DNA from: Planctomycetota bacterium
GTDB lineage: Bacteria > Planctomycetota > Brocadiia > SM23-32 > JAKLEA01
DNA: 64,000 bases
NCBI GenBank assembly: GCA_022711755.1
Contig: JAKLEA010000021.1
Coordinates: 1-64,000, forward strand
Direction of reading: 5' to 3'
In this document: piece by piece, positions 1 through 9,712 of the stretch
How positions within the stretch are numbered: position 1 is the stretch's first letter
How the letters are laid out: every line of letters begins with the position of its first letter
Program-made: the position numbers and the translations under genes
The notes under the pieces: generated by a model
Seen by the model: only the letters and a program-made list of their open reading frames with translations
Database searches by the model: none
What the model was told of the DNA's origin: nothing

Positions 1-171
1 CTCAACAACATGCTCAGAAACAACTCTAAATGGAACCAATTCCTCCCCCAAAACCCTTGACAGCCAAGACAGTAGCTTGCTGAAACATGCCGATGAAAAC
101 ATCACCGCATGCCTGGGGCAGGCGATGCGGGCAAGGTTGCGTCCCAAATCCGCCGTCGAACATCAGGCGGA
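1..171. other. Window edge, no gene called
   Basis: This stretch lies downstream of the CHAT gene on the minus strand. A plus-strand frame is open from base 1 to a stop at 58-60 but gives only 19 codons, too short to call as the end of a gene. No hairpin followed by a T-run is visible. Confidence 0.5.
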
Positions 172-3100
172 CTATCTGTAATCCCCGGTTATCGAGAATG
201 GCGCCCAATCCGACGGATGCGGGTAATATCGCTTCACCATCAGGGCGGCGCTACGAAGGCTGTCGGTTTTCGATTCTGTCGCGTAGTTGCGGTAGAAGTG
301 CTTGATGAGTATGGCAGTGCTGACGTCGTTGACGCGCCAGAGCGTGGACAGGATGCTGCGCGTGCCGGCGTACATGAACGCCCGGTTCAACCCGATCACC
401 TCATCGCCCGCCTGTATCTTTCCGAGTCCGCTCTGGCAGGCGCTCAGTGTTATCAGGTCCGCCCGCAGGTCTAGCGCCGTAACCTCGTGCGCTTCCAACC
501 GTCCGTTGTTGGTTTTATCCGGCGCCAGAAGGATGGCGCTGAACAGCGGATTGACGCCGTCGAACTCGCCGTGCGAGGCGAAATGGATGACGTTGAATTT
601 GGAGATGTTCTCCGAAACCCATGACTCCGTCGCCTGCTCACGGCGCATGACGGTGACTCCCGGAATATCCCGTTCCATGCTGTTGACTTCCTTTTCCGCG
701 AACGGGAGGTCGAAGGCTGGATTGCCGAGATCAGGATTGCCGATGGCCAGTATCTTCCTGTCGCCCTTCTTCGGCTCGCCCACGATCGTGTAGCTCAGCA
801 CACTCGCGCTTGGCGTGTAGAAGAGCGGGTAGCGATCCAGCAGGTATGACTGCCCGTCGTAGAGGCTTGCGAAAGACAGATAATGCAGAACGCGGTGCGG
901 AACGATGCACAGGTAGCGGCTTCCCGCAATTTTCTCTTCGATGGGACGGATCACGATGTCGTTGATCCTTGCCGATTTGCGCCTGATCTCCTCGATGTCA
1001 ATGCGCTCCTGGATCTGGACTCGGTAGTCCTGAACGTCGCGGTTGAACGCCTCGCGGTCAAGCTTCGTCCTGACGACTTCCATTCCGCCGCTGCGCAGCA
1101 ACCAGACTATCAACTCATCTCCGGTCAGGTAGAACTCCAGGAGCGTCACTTCCTGACCCAGAATTTCGTTCAGCTTATCTATTGTGATTACGTCCACGCT
1201 GACGAAGCTGGAGAGCTGCGGGCTGGCGGCCCTGATATCGCGCAGCAGGTCCTGATATTGGACGCGGACATCGTCAAGATTCTGCTTGAGGCTTTGAGCC
1301 GTTTCAGGGGTTTCCGCGCGACCGAGAGCCTCCTCCAGGCGGCGAATCTGCACGGCGAGTTCCTGCTGACGCTCGAAAAGTTTTTGATCAGTCTCGCCTC
1401 GAAGCGTCAGTTTCTGGTTTGCGAAAAGGTCCATGAAGCTTCTCGCGCGCGAACGCTCGCAGTAGCGGAATGCCTCCGCGTTGTCGCCCATGTCCAGCAG
1501 GATGACGACAAGCTCCTCGTACAGGTCGAGTTTGTTTTCCAGGAAGCCGTTGCGAAGCTCCTCAAGCCTCAATTCCGCGCGCGTCTCCTCGACAACCTCG
1601 ACGCCTTCCTTGTACAAAGCAGCGGCATCGGCCAGCGCGCCGGCCTTTCGGCGTATGATCCCCAATCCGCGGAGGGAGCGCCATTGCACGTCCCGGATAC
1701 AGAGCGAGCGGGAGATATCCAGCGATTTCTTGAAATTCTCCTCAGCCCCTGCGACGTCGCCCCTCTCAAGCAGCAGATCCCCCAGAGCGAAATGCGCCTT
1801 GCAGAGATTGATCTTGTCGGAAATGCTTTCCGACAGGCTGATGGCCCTCAGTATCGCCGCCGATGCTTCGTCGTAGCGGGCCAGGCGGTGATACGTTATG
1901 CCCATGTTTCTTTCGTCATAGGCCATGCCCCACTTGCTTTTCAGCGCGGCGTCAATACGGTAGGCCTGTCTGAAGGCTTCAAGCGCCTGATCGTATTTCT
2001 TCTGCCGCCGGTAGAGTATGCCGAGGTTGTTGTAGATGCTGGCGACGTCCAGCCGACTGCGGGCGTCCTGAGCCATCTGCAGCGCGTCGCGCAGATTTAT
2101 ATCGGCGCGGAGATAATCGTTCAGCTCCCAGTAGATCAGTCCAAGCAGGTTGCGGCCAAGAATTCTGAAGTGAGAGAGCTTCAACTCGTCGGCGATTTTC
2201 CCTGATTCATCCTGAAGGTCCAGCGCCATCTGAAACTCGCTTCGGTACCAGTGCGTCTCGCCCGTGTGCAGCAGTGCCTGGCAGACGCCCTCGCGGTCGT
2301 TGCGCTCTTCGGCTCGCTTGCGCGCCTGTTCGAATCTGTCGAATGCCGCCGGAAAGTCCGCGCTCTCCCTTCGGCAGAGGCCGATCTCGATGATGCTGAG
2401 CGTAATGTCCTTCTCATCAGCGGCAACTGCGGCCTCAAGCCGGGCCACTTCGCTCCTTGCGTGATCGCTCACTTTTCGCGCGTTCTCTGCCGTCTTTCGA
2501 TCGGCTTCGGTAGCGTCGGCCATGCCGGCCCGGGCCTCCGCCTTCAGCGCGGTCTCCTCCTCGTTGATTGCGCTAACGCGGGCCTTCATCAGCGCCTGGA
2601 GGTTGCTTTTGCGTTGTTCCTCGAAGGCCTCATTAGCCTTGGCGAATGATTCCTCCGCGAGGAGATAATTATTGAGGCGTTTCAGGTAGATTCGGCCTAT
2701 GTTCCTGTATTGGACTGCAACCCCGCCCAACTCACCCATTTCATTGTACATTTCAAGACTGCGCTGAAAATTCGTCAGCGCTTCGCGGTATTCCGAAGCT
2801 TGTTCCTGCGCGCTGGCAAGCTGTGAGACTGCGACCGGCAGTTTGTCTCCCCGTCCGGCGCCGCGATATATCTCCACGCCTTCCTGAGTGGTCGCCACCG
2901 CTTCGCTGAAACGTTCTGCGTTTGTCAGAAGTATTCCCAACTGCTGTTTCTCGCGGGCGATGACGGCGTCGTCAATGCGCCATTTGGCCAGCGCCTTCGC
3001 ATCGGCGTCGGGCTTGGCGATCATGGCTTCGTATTCGGCCTTTGCTTTGAGCAGAATCGCAATGCGGTTTTCCTGGTGGTCAACTGCCTGATCAAAGTCG

Positions 3101-5295
3101 CCGATCTTGAGCCAGCAACCGACCTGGTAGGCCTCCGCCCCGGCCATGCGAAGCAGGTGATCAACCCTGTTCTGCGAACCTGGGAACGTGACCACCTCCG
3201 CAAAATCAACGAGTTCCGCCAAGCCAACGGCCGCCTTCCTCGCATACGCGACCGGTTCCTCCCCGTTCAGAGATGGAGAACCGGCAGGCAACTGGCTCTG
3301 CTTGTAATTGCCAATTGAAGTGTTGGCAAGGTCATTGATCTTGGCTTTGGCGTACTGCTCACGCTCCTTCGGCTCAAGGCCGAGGAATCCCCACAGCCGG
3401 TAGTTGTAGAGGTCGCTCCCCTGATGAGCTAATGCTTCTGCAAAGGCCTCGCCCGCCTCCTTGCTCTTCATTTCCGGGTAGAAGGCGGACATGAACGCCG
3501 TCTCGGAATCCGTCGTAACCGGTCCGTCCGCCATGACAACCGTGGGGACTCCCGCCAGGAAAAGCAGGCGGGTGGTCAGGCTGTGCGCACAGTAGGTTTT
3601 AGGGGACAGAGGCGCTGAAGTCCTGCAAATTGTCAGTGTATTGCCGCGCAAATTCCAACCGGTCAGACGATAAGCCTCAATGGAACTAAGCGAGGATAGT
3701 TGGCCGGGGAAGACAATGGCGCTGCGGGCTGGATCGCCGGGATTCAACCGAAGAGGATTCTGAAAATGAATGAGACTATAGTAGAACGCCCGCTCAGCCA
3801 TCCCGGCGCTGCCGTCATTTGCCGAATCAACCTTCTTCCAACCGCCGCTCCAGAGCTTTCCGACCTGCTCGCCGTAAGCGCCGGACTGCGAGTCCCCGTA
3901 GGCGCAAAAGAGCAGATTGCGTTTGTTGAAGCTTTTGACGAGGGTCGCCTGAAGGAACAGGCTTGATCCGTTGACGAGTCCAAGCTGGAATTTCGCTCCA
4001 ATCGTTGTCCCGTCATAGGGCAGCGCCGCCCAGGGGACGCCGGAGAGTTCCTTGCCGAAGCAGATATACAATCGCTTTGTGCCTTCCGGGATCATTCCCT
4101 TTATCGGAGTAATTATTGAGTCGGATATCGCGGTCCTGTCGGCCTCCGATAACTTCCGGGAATCGTCGCAGCTCATTAATCTGTCGGCAACATCGGGCGA
4201 AGTCCAGGGCTTTCGGGACATCTGGAAGTCATCCGGTGTAACAAGCCAGACGATCACGTCCCCGCCGCTTGAGAAGCATCTCAGATAAACGGAGTTGCCT
4301 CCCACGAATTCCGGCAACGCTGAAAGATCAGTCCGTGTCGGCTGAAGAAGGGCGATATAGCTGGTCTTATCAATGCGTTTGGCGATGTGTTTGCGGTAGG
4401 TTTCAAGCGCCTGCATCAGCGCGCCGCGCGTCTCTGAGAAGTCGTCGCGCTCGCCGGGCGTCTTCGACTGCGCTGCCGGGGGATTCAGGTTGCAGAGCGT
4501 GGACTGAAGCGCGATGAGCCGCCCGCGAAGCTTCTGCGCGGATTCGTAGTGCTGGTTCAACTCCGGTTCGCCGAACTTCAATTCTGATTTGATAAGGAAA
4601 TAGGGAACCCGCACGTCCTCAAGCGCCTCGGCGTATCCCAGCGCGTCGGCTTCCCCGCCCTCGGTTGCCGCCAGACTTGCCACAATCTGCCCGTAAAGCT
4701 GCTCGGTTATGTCAAGAGCCTGGGGATCATGCTCGACGGGGTGAAGGACGGGCGCTTCTTCAAGCGACTTTGCCGCCTCCATCATGGCTTTCAGCCCCTC
4801 GTGGCCCGGTATCAGCAGGGCGGCGGCGTATTGAAGTTTCCACCTGTAATGCCACAGGCAATAGCGTTCCGCCACAGCAAGGCCCTCATCGTAAGCGGAT
4901 TTGGCCTCGGGGGCGGAACCGAGCAATCGGTTCATGGTTCCGATGTTGAGGAGCAGCGCGCATTCCCATTCCCTGAGCCTGAGGGCGGAAAGACCGGTTT
5001 CGGAGTTGATGGGCGTCTGCGGCTTTCTCAGTTCTTCCAAAGCCTCCTTTGCGCGGGCAAGCGCGGCCTCCATGACCTGCCTGGCTTCCGGCGTCTCAGG
5101 CGGCCGGACGGTCGGCGGCAACAGGCGTGGAGCCTTGCCAAGCTCAACCCTCTGCCCAAGGGCCTCCTGTTCAAGGGCGCTGCGCTCATCCGTGATAGTG
5201 ACTTCGATGCCCAGCACGCTCTTCCCGACGCAGCCGGACTGGACCGTGAAAGTCCATGCCGCCGCAATCAACATGGCGAGCCGCTTGTAAGTCAT
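172..5295 (-). CDS. Exported TPR protein with a degenerate and an intact CHAT (caspase-like) domain
   Basis: 1707 residues. The start at 5295 follows AGAGGAACAAGG and gives a signal peptide (MTYKRLAMLIAAAWTFTVQSGC) with a lipobox-like end at Cys22; a start at 5364 would overlap the upstream gene. After an N-terminal helical region come a CHAT-like fold (about 330-640), a long TPR array with coiled-coil stretches (about 700-1340) and a C-terminal CHAT domain (about 1380-1707). The C-terminal domain has the caspase-type dyad: His1575 in HFASHGEFDG and Cys1620 in LSACQSG, followed by the usual STLWRVND segment. In the first domain the His position reads IHFQNP (Pro514) while Cys557 (TICRTS) remains, so it is probably a pseudo-protease. 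CHAT proteins are peptidases of clan CD; the substrate here is unknown. It is last in a four-gene operon, 13 nt after the propeller gene. Confident in the family, not in the role. Confidence 0.9.
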   Translation of the reverse strand: MTYKRLAMLIAAAWTFTVQSGCVGKSVLGIEVTITDERSALEQEALGQRVELGKAPRLLPPTVRPPETPEARQVMEAALARAKEALEELRKPQTPINSETGLSALRLREWECALLLNIGTMNRLLGSAPEAKSAYDEGLAVAERYCLWHYRWKLQYAAALLIPGHEGLKAMMEAAKSLEEAPVLHPVEHDPQALDITEQLYGQIVASLAATEGGEADALGYAEALEDVRVPYFLIKSELKFGEPELNQHYESAQKLRGRLIALQSTLCNLNPPAAQSKTPGERDDFSETRGALMQALETYRKHIAKRIDKTSYIALLQPTRTDLSALPEFVGGNSVYLRCFSSGGDVIVWLVTPDDFQMSRKPWTSPDVADRLMSCDDSRKLSEADRTAISDSIITPIKGMIPEGTKRLYICFGKELSGVPWAALPYDGTTIGAKFQLGLVNGSSLFLQATLVKSFNKRNLLFCAYGDSQSGAYGEQVGKLWSGGWKKVDSANDGSAGMAERAFYYSLIHFQNPLRLNPGDPARSAIVFPGQLSSLSSIEAYRLTGWNLRGNTLTICRTSAPLSPKTYCAHSLTTRLLFLAGVPTVVMADGPVTTDSETAFMSAFYPEMKSKEAGEAFAEALAHQGSDLYNYRLWGFLGLEPKEREQYAKAKINDLANTSIGNYKQSQLPAGSPSLNGEEPVAYARKAAVGLAELVDFAEVVTFPGSQNRVDHLLRMAGAEAYQVGCWLKIGDFDQAVDHQENRIAILLKAKAEYEAMIAKPDADAKALAKWRIDDAVIAREKQQLGILLTNAERFSEAVATTQEGVEIYRGAGRGDKLPVAVSQLASAQEQASEYREALTNFQRSLEMYNEMGELGGVAVQYRNIGRIYLKRLNNYLLAEESFAKANEAFEEQRKSNLQALMKARVSAINEEETALKAEARAGMADATEADRKTAENARKVSDHARSEVARLEAAVAADEKDITLSIIEIGLCRRESADFPAAFDRFEQARKRAEERNDREGVCQALLHTGETHWYRSEFQMALDLQDESGKIADELKLSHFRILGRNLLGLIYWELNDYLRADINLRDALQMAQDARSRLDVASIYNNLGILYRRQKKYDQALEAFRQAYRIDAALKSKWGMAYDERNMGITYHRLARYDEASAAILRAISLSESISDKINLCKAHFALGDLLLERGDVAGAEENFKKSLDISRSLCIRDVQWRSLRGLGIIRRKAGALADAAALYKEGVEVVEETRAELRLEELRNGFLENKLDLYEELVVILLDMGDNAEAFRYCERSRARSFMDLFANQKLTLRGETDQKLFERQQELAVQIRRLEEALGRAETPETAQSLKQNLDDVRVQYQDLLRDIRAASPQLSSFVSVDVITIDKLNEILGQEVTLLEFYLTGDELIVWLLRSGGMEVVRTKLDREAFNRDVQDYRVQIQERIDIEEIRRKSARINDIVIRPIEEKIAGSRYLCIVPHRVLHYLSFASLYDGQSYLLDRYPLFYTPSASVLSYTIVGEPKKGDRKILAIGNPDLGNPAFDLPFAEKEVNSMERDIPGVTVMRREQATESWVSENISKFNVIHFASHGEFDGVNPLFSAILLAPDKTNNGRLEAHEVTALDLRADLITLSACQSGLGKIQAGDEVIGLNRAFMYAGTRSILSTLWRVNDVSTAILIKHFYRNYATESKTDSLRSAALMVKRYYPHPSDWAPFSITGDYR

Positions 5296-5308
5296 TGTCC
5301 TTGTTCCT

Positions 5309-7786
5309 CTATGGTCTGGAGGCTTCGTCCGTCGCCTCCTGCGGATAGTAGATGAGTCTGTCATGGACCAGGATGACTATGTCGTCCCTGCCGTCGCCCG
5401 TCACGTCCGCCGCCAGAATCTCTCGTGGCTCTCTCGGCGAGGGCTGCCCGGCCTGGAAGCTCTTTTCCTCAAACACCATGAAATTGCAGGCCTGCCTCAG
5501 CCCTGACGATGGCTGGTAATCAAGTATCGCCAGATGCCGCTTCTCATATTCTATGAGCAAGGCGTCCTTTCTTCCATCAGCATTAAGATCACCGACCTCG
5601 ATGGCGCTGTATCGCCCGCCCTCGATGTCCGTCTCGTGCATCGCCAGTTCCTCAAATCTCAGCTCCGGTGCGCTAAGGTAGACGACGCGGACGCAGTCCT
5701 TCCCAAGCAGGCAGATATCCTTGCGTCCGTCGCCGTTCAGATCGGCGATGCGCATCCCCCGAAAGTCCATCTTTCCAGCCGCGATGTTATGGACGATCTC
5801 GTAGACGTCTTTTTTGTTCCGCCTGAGAATGCTGATGGTATTGTCCTTCGTATCCATCAGGACGATCTCAAGACCTTTCTCGTCGTCAAGGTCGGACACC
5901 TCGGCTGCTGAGACGACTGAGAAGGCGCTGCGCCCTGCGAACTGGTCTACAACCCGCATTTCCCCCGAAGGCTCCAACGCGAAGGCCCTTGCCAGGTTAC
6001 CGGCGGAGATGAGCATCTCATTCTTTCCGTCGCCGTCCACGTCTCCGGCGCTCACACCCTCCGGCGGAACGTCCTTGAGCATGCCCATGCGGAAACGCTT
6101 GCGGGCGGAGGCGTCTTCAAACGACCCGTCTTCAAGCTGGATCATCAGCCGGGGAGGGTCGAAACGGGTGAAGATCAGCAAATCCGGTTTTCCATTGCGG
6201 TCCGGATCGCAAAGTTTCAAGGCAGAGGGCACGTTCTTGCCGTCGAAGGGAATCTCATGCGCCGGGCGCAATTCGCTCTCGGCGGCGCCGAGGCAAACGG
6301 CTATCCGCGTCGCCTTGGTTGCGTCGGTGCTCTTTCCCGCTTCTCCATCGCCAGTGACAAGCGGATTGCCCTCGTAGGCATAGATCATGTCGGAGCGCCC
6401 ATCGCCGTTGATGTCGCCGATTGTGAAGCACTGGGGCTTGCCTTGCAGCGGCAACGCTTTTGGGAATGACATGCGGCCCTCAGGGGTCATCCCGCTTGCT
6501 CCGATTGCCTCCTCTTCCTTGCTGACGGCCAGAAGCTCGTTGCGCCCGTCTCCATTCAGGTCTGCCATCTCAAGGTTCCTGACCTTCACAAGCGTGGGAT
6601 AGGCTTCGGCGGGCGCAAGTTTGCCGTCACGTTGGATCAGCGTGTCAACCTTCGCGACAGACGGCCGGGAGACCGCAATGTCTGCGAGACCGTCGCCGTC
6701 CAGATCGCCGACGACGGCGCTCCGGTCGTCCGCTTCGCGGTCGGACTCCAGCGGGTAATTCAGCACCTGTACGCGGTATCCAGCAGTTTCCTTCGATTCC
6801 GCCGCTTTCCCCAGCTTCAGGAGGAGCACGCGCCCGCTCTCAGCCTGGATGGTGAAGACCTCGGAAGTCCCGTCTCCATCAATGTCGCGGCAGCATATGT
6901 ATGCCAGCGGGGCGGTTTTGAAACCTATCTCGGGGCCGATGATTCCGCCGGGGCCGGCCAAACGGAACTTGAGCGGGTGAGAGTCATCAGCAACGGTATA
7001 AAGCAAATCGGTCATCCCGTCGCCGTTAATATCGCCCAGCGCAAGGCGGAATGCCTTGTCGGTTCCCAGCGGGAGCGATTCAGGCCCTATAAGCTGTCCG
7101 GATTCATTTTGCCGGAAGAGCAGGAGGGACTGGGCCGTCATCAGGACGACGTCCATGCGGCCGTCGCCGCCAAGGTCAATTGCCTCCATTCCGGCGCAGA
7201 ACGGTTTCTGATCATCAAGCTTGAATTCGCTTGATTTCTCCCATCCGCCGTCCTTCTGTTGAAGGACAAGTTGTGCCTCGTTGGCGATCGTATGGAATAC
7301 CAGATCCGGGAGCTTGTCTCCGTTGAAATCCGCCACCGCAAGGCCAAGTATTTTGCGGTCAACAAGGTAAAAACTTCTGGTGAAGGCGGAATGTTCCGGC
7401 AGCCTGTTTACGTCCTCCTGCGGGCCGGATGCCGGCGCGGGCGCGTTCCTGTTGTCCCTTGCCATCAGGAAATCAATGCGGGAACTTCTGTTATTGATCA
7501 TAACCAGGTCGGTCCTGCCGTCGCCATTCACGTCAGTCGCAAGCAATCCCGCCACGCCCCAGTCCAGCTTGACGATCTCCGGTCCTGAAAAACCGAAAGA
7601 CGGCAATGCCGTCTGCATGGATTCAGGCTTTGCATGGGATGGTTCCTTTGCGGGTTGTGGAGCATCGGCCCCGGTTGCCGATTCTCCCAGGCATGAGGAA
7701 AACGTAAAGATTCCGAAAAACAGAATCAGAACGCGGGCGTGGCCGGCGTTGCTGCGGCGTAGTCCGTCATTTCTTCCTGAAGTCAT
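5309..7786 (-). CDS. Exported FG-GAP/VCBS repeat beta-propeller protein
   Basis: 825 residues from the ATG at 7786, which follows GAGAAAGG; starting at 7843 would overlap the upstream gene. The N-terminus (about 1-32) is hydrophobic and ends in FSSC, a possible lipidation Cys. The rest holds 14 FG-GAP-type repeats of the form D-x-N-G-D-G-x-x-D-(L/I/M)-(L/V), for example DVNGDGRTDLV, DLDGDGLADIA and DVTGDGRDDIV. The Asp/Asn/Gly loops fit Ca2+ binding. Fourteen blades would allow two seven-bladed propellers. Such proteins usually serve as extracellular binding or scaffolding modules and no catalytic residues are evident. It sits between the HEAT fusion (28 nt upstream) and the CHAT gene (13 nt downstream), which suggests the three act together outside the cytoplasm. 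Confidence 0.9.
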   Translation of the reverse strand: MTSGRNDGLRRSNAGHARVLILFFGIFTFSSCLGESATGADAPQPAKEPSHAKPESMQTALPSFGFSGPEIVKLDWGVAGLLATDVNGDGRTDLVMINNRSSRIDFLMARDNRNAPAPASGPQEDVNRLPEHSAFTRSFYLVDRKILGLAVADFNGDKLPDLVFHTIANEAQLVLQQKDGGWEKSSEFKLDDQKPFCAGMEAIDLGGDGRMDVVLMTAQSLLLFRQNESGQLIGPESLPLGTDKAFRLALGDINGDGMTDLLYTVADDSHPLKFRLAGPGGIIGPEIGFKTAPLAYICCRDIDGDGTSEVFTIQAESGRVLLLKLGKAAESKETAGYRVQVLNYPLESDREADDRSAVVGDLDGDGLADIAVSRPSVAKVDTLIQRDGKLAPAEAYPTLVKVRNLEMADLNGDGRNELLAVSKEEEAIGASGMTPEGRMSFPKALPLQGKPQCFTIGDINGDGRSDMIYAYEGNPLVTGDGEAGKSTDATKATRIAVCLGAAESELRPAHEIPFDGKNVPSALKLCDPDRNGKPDLLIFTRFDPPRLMIQLEDGSFEDASARKRFRMGMLKDVPPEGVSAGDVDGDGKNEMLISAGNLARAFALEPSGEMRVVDQFAGRSAFSVVSAAEVSDLDDEKGLEIVLMDTKDNTISILRRNKKDVYEIVHNIAAGKMDFRGMRIADLNGDGRKDICLLGKDCVRVVYLSAPELRFEELAMHETDIEGGRYSAIEVGDLNADGRKDALLIEYEKRHLAILDYQPSSGLRQACNFMVFEEKSFQAGQPSPREPREILAADVTGDGRDDIVILVHDRLIYYPQEATDEASRP

Positions 7787-7814
7787 CGTATGCCTTTCTC
7801 TTGATTCTGAATCC

Positions 7815-9683
7815 TTATCGCCGGGGGGATAATTTCCCGTCATCCTTCCTGATTCTGCCCAGGGCCTCGATCATTGCCTGATGGACCTTTGGCTCCTCCT
7901 TCTCCGCAAGCCTGCGGGCGATAAGGTTGCCGCCCTCTACGGAACGGCACATCCCCAGCGCCCAGGCTGCAGCGGCGCGCACGTCGGGAAACTCATCATC
8001 CACAAGTCCGGTCAGCAGGTAATCCGCCTCGGGATTTCCGATCCATCCGTAGATGATCGCTGCGTGGCGTCTGACCGCGGGGCTTGGATCGCGGAATGCG
8101 AACCGGAGGGTCGGGAGCGCCTCGTTGCCCATCCTGACCAGCGCCCATGCAGACCTCATCCGGCATTTCTCATCGTCGCTTTTCAGTCCTTTCAGCAGAA
8201 CCGGCGCAGCCTGCTGGCCCAGCAATCCCAGCGCCCATGCGGCACGGTCTCTTACGATCTCCGATTCGGCGTCCTTGCCCAGGGAGACGATGTCGTAGAG
8301 ATCGTCAATAGCCTGAGGCTCCTGGGCCAGTCCTATTGTCATTGCGCCACATGCCCTGACGCAGGAGGGATTATCTATCCTCAACGCCTGGCGCATGAGG
8401 AAGACCGCGCGGCGGTCCGGCCATGCCGCCAGCCCCTTGATGGCGCAGCACCGCGCGGCGGGGTCTCTTTCGCGCTCGGCGCATCGGGCAAGGGCCGACC
8501 ACGCCGAGGACGTGGCGATCCTGCTCAGCGCCAGCGCGGTGTCCGCCCGCGTCCTTGAGTCTCCGGAGATTAGAAGTCCCGCAAGCGCCGGGACAGCGTC
8601 CTCAAGACCGAGCAAACCGGCTGCCAACGCCGCGCGCCTCCGGGCATCGGCGGAGCCGTCAACAAGCATCCGATGCACCGCTGCGCCAGCTTCGGCGGCT
8701 GAGAAGCCCCGTCCCAGAACCACCGCCGCCAGCCGCGCTTCCTGAGCGTCATCGCTCGAGAGCTTTTCGGCAAGCGCGTCCACGCCAAGTTTGCGCATCT
8801 CATCGAAACGATCCGTGTGCAAGACGGGCGGAATCCGCAGATCGCCCTTGCCTGTTCCGGGCAACTCCCTTTTACGAGCAAGAGCGATCTCCCGGAACAC
8901 GCTCGGAAACGGCGTGACCATCAGGTCAAGCCCGCGAACGTAGCCCCCGGAAAGCTGTTCACGGTCGTCGGAAAGGCAGATTGTGAAAGTCGTCTCTCCG
9001 AAGCGCTGTGCCGGGCCGATTGGCGAATCCGCCAGCCGCGAGAACTGGAGGAATCGAATCCTCCCCCCGAACGCGCCCGGACCGGACTCGGCGGCCAGCC
9101 CCCATATCCTCACGCGCGGATTCTTCCCAGTCTCGTTTATCAATTCCCTAATCTGCTGACTTGCCCCGGCGATCTTCACGTCAAGCACGAGCCACAGCGA
9201 ATTATCCGAGGCGAACCGCAGGACGTCCTTCAGCAGGGGAATCCTCTGCGGCGGCGTCCCCGGCCCCGCGTAGAATCCCGCGTCCAGCGTCAACAACTCG
9301 TCATAAAGCGTGTCGTCCACGCGACCGCAGCCCTCGGTATTAACGTCAAGACGGTCCGATGGAAAGGCGACAAGGCATCCGTCCGCCGTCTGTCTGACCT
9401 CGACCCATAGCCCCCCCGCGCCGCGAATGACGGCCTCCCGGAAGCCCGCAAAAGTGCTCTCCGGCATGAGGTATGGTGTCCCGTGCATGCCCACCGCGAT
9501 TGGTTCGGCCAGGATTTCCCGCGAGGCTACAGTGTCGTCAGTCCGGGCCGGTGTTGCCCATGCAAGCGCAAACATGGCGATGCATGCGATCCGGTAAATC
9601 GTTGCGCCGCCCTGCTCAGGCCGGTTTCCGGCCGGCACCGGAGAACTCTTTCCAATCAATCTCTCAAACATGCGCCATTCCAT
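7815..9683 (-). CDS. Exported glycerophosphodiesterase-like domain fused to HEAT repeats
   Basis: 622 residues. A hydrophobic segment (about 29-47, ending TPARTDD) looks like a signal peptide after an N-terminal extension; the start at 9683 has no clear ribosome site and the ATG at 9671 is an alternative. Residues about 60-280 resemble GDPD (TIM barrel), with GMHGTPYLMPEST matching the family's HRG-PENT block and VEVRQTADG matching the E-x-D-TKDG block. The Arg after His, the Asp of the metal-binding E-x-D and the later His-Asp pair (here FPSD) are not conserved, so phosphodiesterase activity is doubtful. Residues about 285-615 form roughly ten HEAT/PBS-lyase-like helical repeats. This is probably a binding or scaffold protein acting with the downstream propeller and CHAT proteins. 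Confidence 0.8.
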   Translation of the reverse strand: MEWRMFERLIGKSSPVPAGNRPEQGGATIYRIACIAMFALAWATPARTDDTVASREILAEPIAVGMHGTPYLMPESTFAGFREAVIRGAGGLWVEVRQTADGCLVAFPSDRLDVNTEGCGRVDDTLYDELLTLDAGFYAGPGTPPQRIPLLKDVLRFASDNSLWLVLDVKIAGASQQIRELINETGKNPRVRIWGLAAESGPGAFGGRIRFLQFSRLADSPIGPAQRFGETTFTICLSDDREQLSGGYVRGLDLMVTPFPSVFREIALARKRELPGTGKGDLRIPPVLHTDRFDEMRKLGVDALAEKLSSDDAQEARLAAVVLGRGFSAAEAGAAVHRMLVDGSADARRRAALAAGLLGLEDAVPALAGLLISGDSRTRADTALALSRIATSSAWSALARCAERERDPAARCCAIKGLAAWPDRRAVFLMRQALRIDNPSCVRACGAMTIGLAQEPQAIDDLYDIVSLGKDAESEIVRDRAAWALGLLGQQAAPVLLKGLKSDDEKCRMRSAWALVRMGNEALPTLRFAFRDPSPAVRRHAAIIYGWIGNPEADYLLTGLVDDEFPDVRAAAAWALGMCRSVEGGNLIARRLAEKEEPKVHQAMIEALGRIRKDDGKLSPRR

Positions 9684-9712
9684 TGCGAATCAAGGCGGGG
9701 CATGCGCCCCGG

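Noticed and set aside
883-2205. 440-codon open frame on the plus strand
   Set aside because: Antisense to the TPR region of the CHAT gene, whose own frame has clear TPR and CHAT motifs.
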